DNA of 64,000 nt from CAWACP01 sp963832965. GTDB lineage: Bacteria > Acidobacteriota > Terriglobia > Bryobacterales > Bryobacteraceae. The translations under genes and the position numbers were made by a program. Shown here in pieces: positions 1 through 9,801 of the stretch. The stretch is taken from the NCBI GenBank assembly GCA_963832965.1, contig CAWHVW010000005.1:682001-746000 (forward strand). Direction: 5' to 3'. The notes under the pieces are model-generated. The model worked only from the letters and a program-made list of their open reading frames with translations, was not told the origin of the DNA and made no database searches. The first letter of the stretch is position 1. Each line of letters begins with the position of its first letter.

Positions 1-51
1 GGGCACGAATCCGAAGTGGCGGCCACTCCACCGGAGCCGCCCGCGAGCTAA
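1..51 (+). CDS. possible 3' end of an upstream gene (16 residues)
   Basis: The first frame of the window is open from base 1 to a TAA at 49-51 and reads GHESEVAATPPEPPAS. A Pro/Ala-rich tail like this is common at the C-terminus of secreted or regulatory proteins. It would end convergently with the histidine kinase on the other strand, whose reconstructed stop is at 97. The stretch is too short for any functional call, and chance openness in GC-rich DNA cannot be excluded. Confidence 0.3.
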   Translation, partial: GHESEVAATPPEPPAS

Positions 52-96
52 GGCCCGCTCCGTGACCGTCGCGGTTCAGAAGCGCCCGGTTCCGCC

Positions 97-2651
97 TCAG
101 CCGCGCTCATCAACAACCGCGGTGACGGCGCGTCCCGCCAGATCCGCGAGGGCGGCACGCAGTTCCCGCAGCTTGGGCGGCTTGTTCAGCACCCGATCGA
201 CGTGCGGGGGACGTCTCCTTCGGCGACGAGGCGCTGGCCCCAACCGGTGAGCAGAATAACGGGGGTGGAAGGCGAGGCGCCTTTAATCGCGCTGGCCACC
301 TTGCGGCCGTCCACGTAAGGCATGCCGAGATCGGTGATTACCACCGCGAACGGCTCATCGCGCTGCTCGGCCTCGCGGAAGGCGTCTATGCCTTCCTGTC
401 CGCCGTGCGCGGTCACTACGGCGTGGCCGTCCGCTTCCAGAGCGTCGCGGAGCGACTTGATCAACAGCGGGTCGTCATCCACGCTCAGAATGCGCAGACG
501 GGGAGGCGTGGCATCGACGACCTCAGGCTCAAGGCCGGCCGCACTGGCGGAGAAAACCGGGAATCGCAAACGGACGACGGTGCCCTGGCCGGGCGCGCTC
601 TCCACTTCCACATCCGCATTGTGCCGTCGCGTGACGCCATAAACCATGGCCAGGCCGAGGCCGGTGCCGCGCTCGCCCTTGGTGGTAAAGAACGGTTCCA
701 GGCAGCGGCGGCGGGTTTCCTCGTCCATGCCGACGCCGGTGTCCGACACTTCAACGTCCACATGGCTGACGGCCTGCCGGCTCTCCGTGGCTTTGGTGCG
801 GATGGTCAGCGTTCCGCCTTCGGGCATGGCATCCACGGCATTGAAGACAAGATTCGTCAGGGCTTCGCGAATTTCGCTTTCGATGCCCGCGACCACCGGC
901 AGGTCCTGTCCCAGCTCCGGCCGCAACTGGATGACGACGCCGCGTTGTTGGGGCATGTCGAACCAGCGGGCGCGGGTAAGATCCACCACTTGCTGCACCA
1001 GCACGCTGAGATTGACCGGCGACAACACCAGTTCGGGCTCCTGCTGGCGATAGAACTCGCGCATTCGCGAAACCGTGTGGGCCACGTCGCCAATGGCGCG
1101 TTGCGTGGTTTCGAGGTATTCGCGGGTGCGGCGGCTGAGATTGCTTTCCTGCTCGAGCAGGATCTCCGTGTAGATGGCCACCGGGGAGATGGCGTTGTTG
1201 ATGTCGTGGGCGATTCCGCTGGCCATCTGGCCCAAAGCGCGCAGGCGTTCCTGCTGCATCACCGTTTGCTGCGTCTGGCGCAGATCGTCATAGGCTTGCT
1301 GGAGAGCGTTGTGCGTCTCCGCTTGATGCGCGGCCAGCGCAACGTGCTCGCTCAATTGCCGCAGGAACTCGCAATCTCCGCTGCTGAAACTGCCGGGTTC
1401 GCGGCGGGCAGCGATCAAGGCCCCGAAAACGCGGCTCTCGAACAGGAGCGGCGCGGCGACGAACGCGCGAAGGCCGCTGCTGGCCAGACGCCGCGGGAAG
1501 GGGAAGTCTATCTTGCTGACATCCTGCTCATACACCAGCTGACCACGCACGCATTGCGACAGGCCATTCTGATCGATGCTGATGTGCGCCTGCCGGGTCA
1601 TGGCCAGTTCCATGGCCAATTCCTCGCTGCGGACGCCGACGCAAGTGACGACAATTTCTTCCGCGTGCGCGTCATAGAGGCAGATGCAGCCGAAATCGAT
1701 GGGGAGGCCATCCTCCAGGCTGCGAACCACCACCTGGTAGACGCTATGGAGATCCTGGCGCTCGCCAATGGCGCGGGTAATCTGACCCAGCAGATTCAAG
1801 CGCTCGAGCTGGGTTTTCAGCTTTTCTTCGGCGCTTTTGCGATCGGTAATGTCCCTGGAACTACCCAGGAAGCTGAGCGCCCGGCCGGACTCGTCCCGCA
1901 GGACCTTGCCCCGTCCCCAGATCCAGCGAACGCCGCTGAGGGGGTGCCGGATACGGCACTCAAATTCACAGGCACCGCCGGCGTCCACGGCGTCCTTAAA
2001 TTTTTCGGCGACGATGGCGCGATCTTCTGGAAGCATGCGCTCGAAGAGGTCGGCTTTGGTCGCACCCTCCTGATGGAATCCGAGGAGCTGAGCGTGGCAG
2101 GAAGACTGGGTGAGTTCACCGGTGACCAGATTCACGTCCCAGCGGCCAATACCGGCTGCGTCCAGCGCCAGATCCACGCGTCCTTCACTCTCGCGAAGCG
2201 CCGCCTCGGTGCGCTGGTGCTGAGCGACCTCCAGCTCCAGGTCTTCCACCGCTTTCGCCAGTTCCTGAGTTCGAATGCGCACGCGCTCATCCAACGCGGT
2301 ATTTGCCTGGCGCAGTTGCTCGCGCTTTTTGCGCTGGGAATGAGCCACCAGACTGACCAGCGCGGAAATGCCGATCAGGAGAATGAGCCGGGTGGGATCG
2401 ACACTGGACAGCTTAAAACCGGGAACCGCCGCCAGGGGAATGCCCACCATGGTGAGCAGGCAGGCGACACCGCCGGGTATGTAACCGCCAAACCAGGCCG
2501 TGACAAAGATCGCCACCAGATAGAACAAGGGGTACGGAAAGTCGACGCCTTTAGGCACAAACAAGGAGACTGCGCCTTGCAGGAGCAACGCGGCGACGAT
2601 TGCCAAGACCGGCATCAGGTAGCGGACGACCGGGCCTGGCCGTTGGAACAT
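97..2651 (-). CDS. membrane hybrid histidine kinase (PAS-GAF-HisKA-HATPase-receiver), frameshifted near its 3' end
   Basis: The uninterrupted frame runs 2651 to 186. It has N-terminal membrane segments (about residues 10-105), a coiled coil, a PAS domain (about 155-270), a GAF domain (about 300-440), a HisKA box with phosphoacceptor H482 in SGIAHDINNA, an HATPase domain with VFNAVDAMPEGG and GTGLGLAMVYG, and a receiver with SVDDD and phosphoacceptor D774 in VITDLGMP. The frame ends abruptly at 186. The +1 frame continues with VDRVLNKPPKLRELRAAL, the expected receiver end with its conserved Lys, to a TGA at 97-99. Adding one G to the run 206-210 restores an 851-residue protein reading DVPPHVDRVLNKPP. 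This is either a sequencing error or a real late frameshift removing the last receiver helix. It lies next to a TonB receptor on the same strand. The signal sensed is unknown. Confidence 0.85.
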
Positions 2652-2692
2652 GCGCTCAAAAAGCGCGAGGCAATCTTTCTAATGCGCATGGA

Positions 2693-5600
2693 TCAGAACT
2701 CCAGACGCGCGCCGAGTTGGATCTCGCGTCCCGGCGACGCCGATGTGATGGTGCCAAAAGCCGGTGAATCGATGGAGTTCACGGGAACGCCGAAATTCGT
2801 GTGGTTCAAGGCGTTGAAGAACTCCGATCGGACCTGGATACGCCGGGTCTCGCTCTCACCCAGAGGGAACGACCTGGACAATCCGAAGTCGATGTTGTTG
2901 GTTGCCGGCGAGCGCAGAATGTTGCGACCGGCATTTCCGTAGGCCGGAATCGGCGGAATCGCGAATGCCGCGGTGTTGAACCATTCGTTGATGGTGTCCG
3001 GACCGGCGGCGTTGCCGACAAGATCAGGGCGGCAGTTGTTGCCCTGGGCGTTGACGTCCGCGCAGGCCATGAGCACGCTAAAGGGCGTACCGGTTTCGGC
3101 CGTCAGAATCCCGCTCATTTGCCACCCGCCCAGAACGCCTTTCACCAGTGCGTTGCCGCTGCGTCCAAACGGCATCTCCCACACCAGGCTGGTTACGAAT
3201 CGATTGGTGCGGTCGAAACTGGAGAGTCCACGATCCATGGCGGGGTCGAGCGCATCCTGAAAATACTGGCCGCTTGCCACTGCGTCGTCGGTGCCGTTGC
3301 TCTGATTGTCGATGGATTTCGACCATGTATAGGAGCTGAGGAAGTAGAAGCCGTGAGAAAAGCGCTGTTCGATTTTGGACTGAAGGCCGTGATAGATCGA
3401 ATGGCCGCTGTTGGAGAGCTCACGGATCTCGCTGAGGGCCGGGCCGAAGGGCTGCCGGGTGGTCGGGTCGGTGGTGCCCGGCAGCGCGGCGTTGATATCC
3501 GACGCAACCAACAGACGGTTGCCGCTGGTGCCCACGTAGGCGACCTCGGCCAGCAGCGACGGATTAATGGCCCGCTGCACGGTGAAGCTCCAGGTTTGCG
3601 AATACTGATTGCGATCGGTGGGCACGATGTAGCGCTGATCACCGCTGGGCGCGGTGGGCGACGGCATCACCAGCTTTGGCAGAACGCTGCTCAGGGTGTA
3701 GGTGGGCGCGGTGAACGGAAATTCAACGATGGCGCCGAGATTGTAGAAGGGAATGTTGAACTCGTTGCTGTTCAGAATGCCGGCCGCGCCGATGGGATCG
3801 ATGTAGCCAATGCCGTATCCGGCGCGGAGCACGGTCGTGCCATTCGGCGACCACGCCAGGCCGACCCGTGGCGCCAGGTCCTTGAAGTCGGTGTTCACGA
3901 GCCGTTCGCTGGTATTCTGGCCGGCGATGAGCATGGTTCCCGTCGCCGGATCGAAATTCGACAAGCGGTTATGCATTTCACGCGGATAAGGCATGATGTC
4001 GTATCGGCCACCGATGTTGAGCGTAAGGTTGCGCGCCAGCTTGATATCGTCCTGCGCAAACATGCCCACGCGGTCGGAAATAAGGCCGACCATGCCAGGC
4101 GGGAACTCGTCGCGAAGGATCTCAAAAGGCGCACCCACGAGGAAGCTGGCGTAGGCATTGCCTCCCGCCGGCCCGACCAGCGAACTGGTGGACAGATTCA
4201 GAAAGATGTAATCGCCGCGACCATACACCAGGTAGCCGGTGCTGCCCATTTCATGTTGATAGTCGATTCCCAGACGAACCAGGTGCCGGCCTTTGGTCCA
4301 GACGATCTTGTCGGTAAGGTTCCAGTCCGTGGTGTTGAGGCGAAGGGGAGTGAGGATACTGCCGCCCAAATTGAACAGGCCGTTCACATCGATGCTGGAA
4401 AGGCCGGAGGTCTGGGGACTCTCGTTCACCCCGGGGATTCCGAACTGCGTCGAAAGGTTCTGTCCGTAGTCCTCCTGGGTCAGAGCGGTGGTTTGACGAT
4501 TCAGGCCAATCCGGACTTCGTTGGTGATGGAAGCGCCGATCTGCGTGGTGGAACCCAAGCCGGTGTTCTGATTGCGCGCGGTGGTGGCGCCCGCGCCCTC
4601 GACCGAGCCGCCCAGGGGGAGGCCGAAGATGGATGGAACGAACGCGTCGGTGTTCTGGAAGGAATGGCGCACAAAGATGTTGTTGTTGGGCGAGAACTGG
4701 TGGTCCACCCGGATATCGAAGGATTGCAGATCAGAGGTGTCCACACGGGTAACGGCGTAGTTATTGAAAGGAAGCGGATTGCCGTTGGCGTCGAACTGGT
4801 TCGGCAGCGGAAGCGCCGCAGTGAGTTTCATGGCCGCGGGATCCAGCAGCTCGGTGGGGATGACATTGTTGGGAAACTGCTTCCGGGCCAGAGAGCTGTT
4901 GAACGGGTCGTAAATCGGAACCGTGCTTCCCGCAAAATTGCCGGTGCGCTGGGCGCTCAACGGGACGCTGGTGATCATGGGCGAACCGCTGTGCGTGAGC
5001 GTGCCCTGGTAATCGGCAAATACAAAAGTCTTGTTGTGGCGGATGGGGCCGCCAACGGACCCGCCGAACTGGTTGTACCGCAGCTCATTCCTGGGCTGGC
5101 CGGTCATATTGGAAAAGAAATCGGAGGCGTCCAGCGCGTCGTTCCGGAAGAATTCGAAAAGCGAACCGTGCCATTGGTTTGAGCCGGACTTCGATTGCAA
5201 ATTAATAACTCCGCCGGCGACGTCGCCGTATTCCGCGGAGTAAGCGCCGGCCTGAACGGAAAATTCGCGCACCGCGTCCAGGGGAATGTCAAAGTCGTTG
5301 CCGCGTCCCTCCGTGGACGACGTTGTCGAGACACCGTCCACCAGGAACAGGTTGGCTTTGGTCCGCTGGCCGTTGACATTGACCGGATTCGGCGAACCCG
5401 TTTCGCCGGGCGCCCCTGGATTCACCCCCGCGCTCAGATCGATTAACTGCTGCCAGCTCCGGCCGTTCAAAGGAATCTCGGAGACTTGCTCGCTGCTGAT
5501 CACCTGCGAAACTTCGGCGCTCTCCGGGGAGAGAAGTTGTTCCGCCGTCGCCTCCACCTCGACCGAGTCGGAGGCGACGCCGACTTTGAGAGCGAAGTCG

Positions 5601-5917
5601 ACGCGAACGGTCTGATTGACCTCGAGGACCACCGGGCCGAAGACCTCAGTTTGAAAGCCGGCTTTGGTTGCGCTCAGCGTGTAGGAGCCGGGGATCAAAG
5701 TCGGTGTGACGTAGAGCCCGTCTCCGTTGGAATCGGCAAGAACCTGCATGCCATTGTCGTTGGATTGAATTACCACCCGGGCGCCGGGCACGATCGCGTT
5801 GGAAGGATCGCGCACCTCGCCACGAAACAACCCACCCGAGATCTGCGCGGCGGCGGTTCCCGCGACCAGCACGCCGGTTACGAAGAGGTTTCGCAAAATC
5901 GACCCGCAGCCGACCAT
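2693..5917 (-). CDS. TonB-dependent receptor with N-terminal carboxypeptidase-regulatory-like domain (Oar-like)
   Basis: About 1074 residues. The start at 5917 is chosen because AAGGAG sits six bases upstream; an in-frame ATG at 5950 lacks such a site. A signal peptide is followed by a CarboxypepD_reg-like beta-sandwich (GEVRDPSNAIVPGARV, about residues 35-115), a plug domain with the typical LNGRSWQQLIDLSAG and NVNGQRTKANLFLVDG segments, and a long outer-membrane barrel. The C-terminus ends in Phe (LGARLEF), the usual BAM signal. This family is strongly expanded in Acidobacteria and is thought to import large ligands or act in adhesion; the substrate cannot be read from sequence. It lies 41 bp upstream of the hybrid kinase on the same strand and is divergent from another hybrid kinase. 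Confidence 0.92.
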   Translation of the reverse strand: MVGCGSILRNLFVTGVLVAGTAAAQISGGLFRGEVRDPSNAIVPGARVVIQSNDNGMQVLADSNGDGLYVTPTLIPGSYTLSATKAGFQTEVFGPVVLEVNQTVRVDFALKVGVASDSVEVEATAEQLLSPESAEVSQVISSEQVSEIPLNGRSWQQLIDLSAGVNPGAPGETGSPNPVNVNGQRTKANLFLVDGVSTTSSTEGRGNDFDIPLDAVREFSVQAGAYSAEYGDVAGGVINLQSKSGSNQWHGSLFEFFRNDALDASDFFSNMTGQPRNELRYNQFGGSVGGPIRHNKTFVFADYQGTLTHSGSPMITSVPLSAQRTGNFAGSTVPIYDPFNSSLARKQFPNNVIPTELLDPAAMKLTAALPLPNQFDANGNPLPFNNYAVTRVDTSDLQSFDIRVDHQFSPNNNIFVRHSFQNTDAFVPSIFGLPLGGSVEGAGATTARNQNTGLGSTTQIGASITNEVRIGLNRQTTALTQEDYGQNLSTQFGIPGVNESPQTSGLSSIDVNGLFNLGGSILTPLRLNTTDWNLTDKIVWTKGRHLVRLGIDYQHEMGSTGYLVYGRGDYIFLNLSTSSLVGPAGGNAYASFLVGAPFEILRDEFPPGMVGLISDRVGMFAQDDIKLARNLTLNIGGRYDIMPYPREMHNRLSNFDPATGTMLIAGQNTSERLVNTDFKDLAPRVGLAWSPNGTTVLRAGYGIGYIDPIGAAGILNSNEFNIPFYNLGAIVEFPFTAPTYTLSSVLPKLVMPSPTAPSGDQRYIVPTDRNQYSQTWSFTVQRAINPSLLAEVAYVGTSGNRLLVASDINAALPGTTDPTTRQPFGPALSEIRELSNSGHSIYHGLQSKIEQRFSHGFYFLSSYTWSKSIDNQSNGTDDAVASGQYFQDALDPAMDRGLSSFDRTNRFVTSLVWEMPFGRSGNALVKGVLGGWQMSGILTAETGTPFSVLMACADVNAQGNNCRPDLVGNAAGPDTINEWFNTAAFAIPPIPAYGNAGRNILRSPATNNIDFGLSRSFPLGESETRRIQVRSEFFNALNHTNFGVPVNSIDSPAFGTITSASPGREIQLGARLEF

Positions 5918-6195
5918 CTGGCTCTCCTTTTCGCCCGGGAGTAGTGCCAAGGGCGAACACGGTACATCAGGTATCCAGCTTATCGGCCGATTCTTTTCCG
6001 TACTTTATGCGCTTTCCACGGGAGGAGTAACGGTAACAACGCGATGAAATGCGGACGAACAGGAGTTGGGTGGCTCCTACCCCCTATAAAGAACGGCGGG
6101 TTACGTGTCGATCTGTGCGAGTATATCCAGCGGCTTACTGTGAGGAGCCGCCACGTCACCAGAAGGTTTCCGTCAAGACAGGAAAGGATGAGGTC

Positions 6196-8148
6196 TTGAG
6201 AGTCACGAACCCCAGCGATTTCCGCATCCTGATTGTCGACGACCAAACCGACAATCTGCGAGTACTATCCGCGGTGCTGGAACTGGCTGGATACACCAGG
6301 ATTACCTGTCTCGGCGACTCGCGCGAACTTCTGGCCGTGGTACACGAAGTGAAGCCCGATTTGTTGATGCTGGACCTTCACATGCCTCACGTGGACGGCC
6401 TGACGGCACTGGACCAGTTGGCGACCGTGATTCCCGAGGATGACTATTTGCCCGTCCTGGTGCTCACCGGAGATGCAACTTCCCAGGCAAAGGAGCGGGC
6501 GCTTTCGCATGGCGCTCACGATTTTCTCTCCAAGCCGCTCAACAGGACCGAGGTGCAGCTTCGCGTAAGGAATCTGCTGGAGACCCGGCGGCTGCATCTT
6601 CAGCTCAGGGCGCAAAATGCGTCTCTGGCGCAGCAGGTGCGGGAGCGAACCGAGCTGGCCGACAATCTGGCCAGCACCAACCTCACGCTTCAAGAGACGC
6701 AGGACCAGCTGGTGCGGGCGAAAGATGAGGCGGAGAGGGCCAATCGTGCCAAGAGCGAGTTCCTCTCCCGCATGAGTCACGAACTGCGCACGCCGCTGAA
6801 TGCCATCCTCGGATTCGCGCAAATGCTCTCGTTGGCGGAACTGGCCGCTCAACATCACGATAACGCCCGGCAGATTCTGAAGGGCGGATACCATCTTCTG
6901 GAACTGATCAACGAGGTGCTGGATCTGGCGCGCATTGAAGCGGGCCGGCTGGAGGTATCCCTGGAACCCGTGCGGATCGGGCACGCGGTGACGGAGATTC
7001 TGGAACTGGTCGGGCCGATTGCGAGCCAGCGGAATATCGCCTTGAACGCGGACCTTGCCACGAACGGCAATCGATACGTACAAGCCGATCTGCAGCGTTT
7101 CAAGCAGGTGTTGCTGAATCTGCTGTCTAATGCCATCAAGTTCAACCGTAACAATGGCTCGGTGAGGCTGCGGTGTGATGTGACGGACCATAGCACCCTG
7201 CACATCGAAGTGGCGGATACGGGCCCGGGCATCGATGAGGAAGGGTTGAAGAAGATCTTCACTCCCTTCGAGCGGCTGAACGCCGATCGCAACGCCATCG
7301 GTGGAACGGGACTGGGTCTCGCGCTGGCCAAACGAATGATCGAGGCCATGGGCGGAACCATCGGCGTCGAGAGCACACCGGGCGCCGGCAGCAAATTCTG
7401 GTTTGAGCTGCCCCTGGCGGACTACGCCGCAGACCCGGAAGAGGTCCGGGACTCCGGCTTTGGCGCCGACTCGGGACCGGACATTGCCTACCGGGGAACT
7501 GTACTGTACATCGAAGACGATCTGTCGAACCTGCGGCTCATAGAGGAGATTGTGGGGGGCTATCCCGGCGTGCAATTGCTGGAAGCGACGCAGGGCAAAC
7601 TAGGCCTGGAACTGGCCATCGCCCACGCGCCGGATTGGATTCTTCTGGATTTGCATCTGCCCGATATTTCCGGGGAGGAAGTATTAGAGCAACTGCGGAA
7701 GGACCCGCGGACCGAAAGCATTCCCGTTACGATACTCAGCGCGGATGCGACGCCGGGCCGGATCAAGGGTTTGCAGGCAGCCGGCGCCCGGGAGTACCTG
7801 ACCAAGCCCATGGAAGTGCGGCAACTGATCGAACTCCTGGAACGCACTCTGCGGCGCGAACAACCGGAAGCGCAAGCGGGCAGTAGCGGACCGACGCGCT
7901 TGCGGCGAAACGTTTACCCGGAAACAAGCTCGCGCTGGGCAGCGGAAGCGGTGACCATGGCGGAGCTGCCGGGAGACATGATCGAGCAGTTGCGACGCGC
8001 GGTCCAGAACGGCGCGAAGGCCAAACTCGACCAGCTCATCGTTACCGTGGGGAATCACGACGCCGAGTGCGCTCGCACTTTGCAGGGCCTGGCGGACAGC
8101 TACGATTATGACGCCCTGACCAGCCTGCTGGCCCAGGCCAGCCGATAG
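6196..8148 (+). CDS. soluble hybrid response regulator/histidine kinase (REC-HisKA-HATPase-REC)
   Basis: About 650 residues. A TTG start at 6196 is preferred because a purine-rich GGAAAGGATGAGG lies just upstream and the receiver begins immediately (FRILIVDDQ). The frame is open upstream to 6049, but that part has no domain character. Order: receiver 1 with D60 in LMLDLHMPHVDG, a coiled coil, HisKA with MSHELRTPLNAILGF, HATPase with NLLSNAIKFNRN, DTGPGID and GGTGLGLALAKRM, then receiver 2 with LYIEDD, ILLDLHLPD and the conserved Lys in LTKPMEVRQL, and a C-terminal helical extension of about 85 residues. There is no membrane segment, so it takes input by phosphorylation or from a cytosolic partner. 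It diverges from the TonB receptor across about 280 bp. Confidence 0.88.
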   Translation: MRVTNPSDFRILIVDDQTDNLRVLSAVLELAGYTRITCLGDSRELLAVVHEVKPDLLMLDLHMPHVDGLTALDQLATVIPEDDYLPVLVLTGDATSQAKERALSHGAHDFLSKPLNRTEVQLRVRNLLETRRLHLQLRAQNASLAQQVRERTELADNLASTNLTLQETQDQLVRAKDEAERANRAKSEFLSRMSHELRTPLNAILGFAQMLSLAELAAQHHDNARQILKGGYHLLELINEVLDLARIEAGRLEVSLEPVRIGHAVTEILELVGPIASQRNIALNADLATNGNRYVQADLQRFKQVLLNLLSNAIKFNRNNGSVRLRCDVTDHSTLHIEVADTGPGIDEEGLKKIFTPFERLNADRNAIGGTGLGLALAKRMIEAMGGTIGVESTPGAGSKFWFELPLADYAADPEEVRDSGFGADSGPDIAYRGTVLYIEDDLSNLRLIEEIVGGYPGVQLLEATQGKLGLELAIAHAPDWILLDLHLPDISGEEVLEQLRKDPRTESIPVTILSADATPGRIKGLQAAGAREYLTKPMEVRQLIELLERTLRREQPEAQAGSSGPTRLRRNVYPETSSRWAAEAVTMAELPGDMIEQLRRAVQNGAKAKLDQLIVTVGNHDAECARTLQGLADSYDYDALTSLLAQASR

Positions 8149-8163
8149 CGGAATAAAGGCTGT

Positions 8164-8688
8164 TTACTGAAACAACGAGATTCCCGCTACGCCTGCCGCG
8201 CCGGCGGCGATCGCCAGCGGCGCATTCTGTTCGGTGATGCCCCCGAGAGCATAGATCGGAAGACGGATCAGCCGCGTGGCGGCGGCCAGCGCATCCAGTC
8301 CGAGGGGCGATGCATCCGGGTGGGAATGCGTCGCGAAAATTGGTCCGTAGACGGCGAAATCCGCGCCTTCGCTCTGCGCTTGTTCCAGTTCCTGCAAAGT
8401 GTGACAGGAGACGCCGACCAGGAATCCCGCTGGCGCGATGGCGCGCAGCAGCGCAGGCGAGGGCGAATGGGATGGCAGGTGGACACCTTGCGCGCCGCAC
8501 GCCAGCGCCACATCCGCCCGCGTGTTCACCAGCACCGGCGTCCCCCTGGCGGCGGCCACGACACGTCTTACCAGCGCTGCGAGATCGCGTGCCGGGAGTG
8601 TCTTCGCGCGCACCTGGATCATGGTGGCGGCGCCGACCGCGGCACGCGCGGCCACATCCGCCGAATCCGTAATGCAGTATCGTTTCAC
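8164..8688 (-). CDS. thiE: thiamine phosphate synthase / TenI-family protein
   Basis: 174 residues with a GTG start. The TIM-barrel ThiE/TenI signatures are present: VLVNTRADVALACGAQGVHL (beta strand and phosphate-side Asp), GVSCHTLQELEQAQSEGADF, YGPIFATHSHP (the GP-x-F-x-T loop) and ALGGITEQNA near the C-terminus. It is shorter than full ThiE (about 210), lacking the first helix-strand extension, which resembles TenI-like thiazole tautomerases or minimal ThiE. It is the third gene of a likely modB-modC-thiE transcript (38 bp gap). No TPP riboswitch is evident nearby. The family call is firm; synthase versus tautomerase is not settled. Confidence 0.8.
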   Translation of the reverse strand: MKRYCITDSADVAARAAVGAATMIQVRAKTLPARDLAALVRRVVAAARGTPVLVNTRADVALACGAQGVHLPSHSPSPALLRAIAPAGFLVGVSCHTLQELEQAQSEGADFAVYGPIFATHSHPDASPLGLDALAAATRLIRLPIYALGGITEQNAPLAIAAGAAGVAGISLFQ

Positions 8689-8726
8689 GGCGTCGCTTTC
8701 ACAGCATCGCTTTCATAACAGGGCTT

Positions 8727-9797
8727 TCATAGCAGGCGCATCACGGCGGGCGGTATCTCCAGCACCCAGTCCTTCACCTGACGGGCGTCGTCGGCGGTGA
8801 CGTTGGAATCTTCCACGGCTATGTCGCCGTTGAACTCGAGGCGCAAGCCGTGAACGCGTTCCACCACGCGCAGCAATGTCGCGGGAATCTGATTCGCGGC
8901 GGGCCGGCCGGTACGGGGAGCGGCGGTCAACTGCCGCGGGCGTACGCATAACCAGACGCGGTCGCCGATCAGGTGTCCGGGGAAATACGGTCCGGCCAGC
9001 TCGGAATCCATGTAGCGCAGGCGGCTGATTTTCCGCCCGGGATCGAGGGCCAGAATTTCCACCGACAACAGATTGTGCAGGCCCAGAAGCTGCGCCACTT
9101 CGATGTTCGCGGGCCGGTCGAAGACTTCGGGCGGCATTCCGGTTTGCACCACGCGGCCATCCCGCACCACCACGATTTCGTCGCCTAGTTCCATGCCTTC
9201 GTCGAGATCGTGCGTGACCAGCAGGATGGGAATGCGATACTCGTCGCGCACCTGGCGGATGATGCCGTACAATTCGCCTCGGAGCGGCGCATCCAGGCCA
9301 CGCGCAGGCTCATCCAGCAACAGAATGCGCGGCTCTCCGATGAGCGCACGGGCGATGGAGCAGCGCTGCTTCTGCCCTCCGGAAAGCTCGTGCGGGCGGC
9401 GCGCCTGAATATCCTCGAGATGGAAGCGTTCCATCATCTGATTCACGCGACGATGACGTTCGAGACGCGGACGGCCGTGCAGCGCAAATTCGAGATTCTG
9501 CCGCAGGGTCATATTCGGAAACAGCGCGTAGTTCTGAAAGACGTATCCGCAATGGCGGTGACGGGGCGGGAGCGAAACGCGCGCGGCGCCGTCAAACAGA
9601 ATCTGGTCGTCCAGCAGTATGCGCCCTTCCTGCGGCCGCACGAAGCCGGCGATGGAATCGAGCGTTAGCGTCTTGCCCGCGCCGCTGGGGCCGAACAACA
9701 CGGTGACGCCGGGCTGGGCGTTGAGATCGAGCTCCAGGGAGAATGCCGCGGAACCGGGGCTGGCGGGGAATTGTGTTCGCAAGCGCGCGCGCAGCAT
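8727..9797 (-). CDS. modC: molybdate ABC transporter ATP-binding protein ModC
   Basis: 356 residues from an ATG at 9797, four bases after the modB stop. The same frame stays open upstream through modB, but that part is a shadow of modB. Walker A is FGPSGAGKTLTLD, followed by a Q-loop (VFQNYALFPNMT), the ABC signature LSGGQKQR, Walker B RILLLDEPARGLD and an H-loop LLVTHDLDEG. The C-terminal third (about 240-356) fits a TOBE/Mop-like regulatory region. ATP hydrolysis would drive oxyanion import through ModB. Molybdenum-cofactor genes occur at 35.7-37.9 kb, which supports molybdate as substrate, although tungstate or sulfate relatives cannot be excluded from sequence alone. Confidence 0.86.
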   Translation of the reverse strand: MLRARLRTQFPASPGSAAFSLELDLNAQPGVTVLFGPSGAGKTLTLDSIAGFVRPQEGRILLDDQILFDGAARVSLPPRHRHCGYVFQNYALFPNMTLRQNLEFALHGRPRLERHRRVNQMMERFHLEDIQARRPHELSGGQKQRCSIARALIGEPRILLLDEPARGLDAPLRGELYGIIRQVRDEYRIPILLVTHDLDEGMELGDEIVVVRDGRVVQTGMPPEVFDRPANIEVAQLLGLHNLLSVEILALDPGRKISRLRYMDSELAGPYFPGHLIGDRVWLCVRPRQLTAAPRTGRPAANQIPATLLRVVERVHGLRLEFNGDIAVEDSNVTADDARQVKDWVLEIPPAVMRLL

Positions 9798-9801
9798 GGG
9801 A

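Noticed and set aside
405..2942. 845-residue open frame on the plus strand
   Set aside because: It lies wholly opposite the hybrid kinase and has no domain pattern; high GC keeps antisense frames open.
2801..5182. 793-residue plus-strand frame opposite the TonB receptor
   Set aside because: Antisense shadow, Arg/Gly/Val rich, no recognisable domain.
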